In this document: positions 62,600 to 64,000 of the stretch, in pieces
Position numbering within the stretch: position 1 is the first letter of the stretch
Layout of the letters: each line of letters opens with the position of its first letter
Assembly: GCA_963817755.1 (NCBI GenBank)
Contig: CAWFPB010000001.1
Location: forward strand, 434,001-498,000
DNA from: Oleiagrimonas sp963817755
Lineage (GTDB): Bacteria > Pseudomonadota > Gammaproteobacteria > Xanthomonadales > Rhodanobacteraceae
Reading direction: 5' to 3'
DNA length: 64,000 bases
Notes under the pieces: generated by a model
What the model was told of the DNA's origin: nothing
The model's database searches: none
What the model saw: the letters and a program-made list of their open reading frames with translations, nothing else
Program-made: the position numbers and the translations under genes

Positions 62600-63556
62600 T
62601 CAGTCCAGGCTGGCCAGCCAGTCGTCGTCCGATCCCTCGTTCACGCCCTCGAACAGCGGCGTGCTGAGGTAGCGCTCGCCAGTATCCGGGAGCATGGCCA
62701 GGATCGCCGTGCCGGGCGCGGACGCCTCGGCGACCTTCAGTGCGGCGGCCGCGGTGCCTCCGGCGGAGATGCCCACGAACAGGGCTTCCTCGCGGGCCAG
62801 CCGCCGTGCAGTGTCGATGGCCTCCTCGTCGGTCACGGCCACATTGTCGTCGGGCACGTCGCGGTCCAGCACGCCGGGTACGAAGTCGGGGGTCCAGCCC
62901 TGGATCTTGTGCGGATGCCATTCCTTGCCGGCCAGCAGGGCGGCCTCGGCCGGCTCGGTCGTGACCACGCGAACGTCGGGACGCGCGGCCTTGAGCATCT
63001 GGCCGACGCCGGTCAGCGTGCCGCCGGTGCCCCAGCCGGAGACGAACGCATCCAGCCGCCGGTTGGCGAAGTCGCGCAGGATCTCCGCGGCCGTGGTGTT
63101 GCGGTGGTAGGCGGGGTTGGCCGGGTTCTCGAACTGGCTGGCCAGGAACCAGCCATGCCTGTTCGACAGCTCCAGCGCTTTTTCCACCATGCCGGTGCCC
63201 TTGGCCGCGGCCGGCGTGAGGATGACCTTGCCGCCGTAGGCGCGGATCAGCTTGCGGCGTTCGATCGAGAACGACTCGGCCATCACCGCCACGAACGGGT
63301 AGCCGCGCGCGGCGCAGACCATGGCCAGGGCCACGCCGGTGTTGCCGCTGGTGGCCTCGACCACGGTCTGGCCGGGCTGGAGCGCGCCGCGGCGCTCGGC
63401 GTCGAGGATGATGGCCATGGCCAGGCGGTCCTTGACCGAACCGCCCGGATTGAACGATTCGACCTTGACGAACACCTCCCGTCCTTCGGGAGCGATGCGC
63501 CTGAGCTGCACCACGGGCGTGTATCCGATGGTATCGAGGATGGATTCGTGGATCAT
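62600..63556 (-). CDS. cysK: cysteine synthase A
   Basis: O-acetylserine sulfhydrylase, forming cysteine from O-acetylserine and sulfide. It has 318 residues from the ATG at 63556. KVESFNPGGSVKDRLAM carries the PLP Lys, VVEATSGNTGVALAMVCAA the substrate loop (TSGNTG), GWGTGGTLTGVGQML the phosphate loop, and MLPDTGERYLSTPLFE the C-terminal signature. It is convergent with the P-type ATPase gene, 12 bases apart. It is the second cysteine-synthase-type gene in the window. Confidence 0.94.
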   Translation of the reverse strand: MIHESILDTIGYTPVVQLRRIAPEGREVFVKVESFNPGGSVKDRLAMAIILDAERRGALQPGQTVVEATSGNTGVALAMVCAARGYPFVAVMAESFSIERRKLIRAYGGKVILTPAAAKGTGMVEKALELSNRHGWFLASQFENPANPAYHRNTTAAEILRDFANRRLDAFVSGWGTGGTLTGVGQMLKAARPDVRVVTTEPAEAALLAGKEWHPHKIQGWTPDFVPGVLDRDVPDDNVAVTDEEAIDTARRLAREEALFVGISAGGTAAAALKVAEASAPGTAILAMLPDTGERYLSTPLFEGVNEGSDDDWLASLD

Positions 63557-63913
63557 GCTGGGCTCCTTGGCTCTGGGGCTGGCGGTGCCGGGTGCGGCGG
63601 CGTCAGCACGTGGGGGGGCATTTCGCGGCCTTGGCGAACGGCGGGTAACGCGGGAGGACGAACCCCCGGGGACCATCGCCATGTGCGACCGGAAGAAGGT
63701 GGGCCGGATGCAGGCGAAGTGTACGCCGATCCCCGGCCGTGCCCTGCCGGGGATTGTGTTTTCGGGCATGCTAGGCGCTTCGTGCACAATGCGGAAGGTA
63801 CGGATGCTCATGCGCATATACCCGCCCGGCATGTGCACCCGTTGCAGCTTCTGAGATGGCCGTGGGCCATGCTCGACGGTATGACATTCGGATAGACCAC
63901 GCCCCGGACCGGC
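63557..63913. other. 357-base gap with no recognised gene
   Basis: Divergent gap between cysK (minus) and the recC-like gene (plus). Short overlapping reading frames exist on both strands but none has a ribosome site, codon pattern or recognisable protein. Promoters for both genes are expected here but none stands out. Confidence 0.6.
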
Positions 63914-64000
63914 ATGTTCCAACTCCATTACGACACCCGCCTGGACCGTCTGGCCGACACATTGGCCGACCTGCTGGCGCAACGCGACGCCGACGACCTG
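63914..64000 (+). CDS. recC: probable RecC (exodeoxyribonuclease V gamma), N-terminus only
   Basis: Twenty-nine codons before the window ends: MFQLHYDTRLDRLADTLADL, then LAQRDADDL. The opening (aromatic, then N/T-RLD-L-ADTLADLL) resembles RecC N-termini, where a short strand is followed by a helix before the first helicase-like block. No motif is reached, so the call rests on this short similarity alone. Confidence 0.45.
   Translation, partial: MFQLHYDTRLDRLADTLADLLAQRDADDL

Overview
The window is GC-rich DNA from a gammaproteobacterium, most likely of the order Xanthomonadales (Lysobacterales), family Rhodanobacteraceae or a close relative. The evidence is inference from gene content and order: petABC followed by sspAB, an Oar-like TonB-dependent receptor, REP-type intergenic repeats of the GTAGGAGC class, a DUF1631 protein beside nadC, and a chromosomal integron with homogeneous short attC sites. 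No 16S rRNA gene is present, so genus is not assigned.

Positions 1-1808 hold three minus-strand genes, two of which (a BNR/VPS10-type repeat protein cut by the window edge and a DUF924 protein) carry frameshifts. Positions 1881-9175 are a sedentary chromosomal integron. The integrase gene intI lies on the right and reads rightward. Seven cassettes extend leftward from attI on the minus strand, and each carries one small gene, mostly unknown or membrane proteins. Two of the attC sites are interrupted at the same place by IS1111-attC type elements of the IS110 family, and both transposase genes are broken by different indels. The long right ends of both copies hold a hairpin-rich sequence in which base changes between copies preserve pairing. 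This is what would be expected of the bridge/seek RNA that guides this family, and it is the most interesting signal in the window. The distal attC is truncated at the chromosomal border.

Positions 9222-34820 are ordinary chromosome: yoaA helicase, DUF559, VOC protein, tsaB, corA, DUF4105, corC-ybeY-phoH-miaB (all minus strand), a lytic transglycosylase, a DegS-like protease, the cytochrome bc1 operon petABC with sspAB, DUF3301, nadC and DUF1631, a Trm112-like protein, purEK, sodB, grxD-SDR, and a MarC/YhgN protein. Intergenic gaps carry REP pairs and a second dispersed palindrome family (CCTCCCCCTG arms).

Positions 34969-44900 hold an OlsF-like two-domain acyltransferase, an Oar-like outer-membrane receptor, ppnN, a tRNA-Phe-like 5' fragment, tRNA-Asn, a GspH-type pilin, uvrB and tRNA-Val. 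Positions 44970-53269 hold a 1584-residue c-di-GMP enzyme (GAF-PAS-GAF-PAS-LOV-GGDEF-globin-GAF-EAL), pyrC with a cysteine synthase-like gene, and the divergent cysB gene. cysB is preceded by a cysteine-containing 37-codon leader ORF whose stop overlaps the cysB start. Positions 53293-62587 form a low-oxygen respiration block: cydABX, cydDC and a P-type ATPase. FNR/ANR-like boxes of nearly identical sequence lie upstream of cydA and of the ATPase. cysK and the beginning of a recC-like gene close the window.
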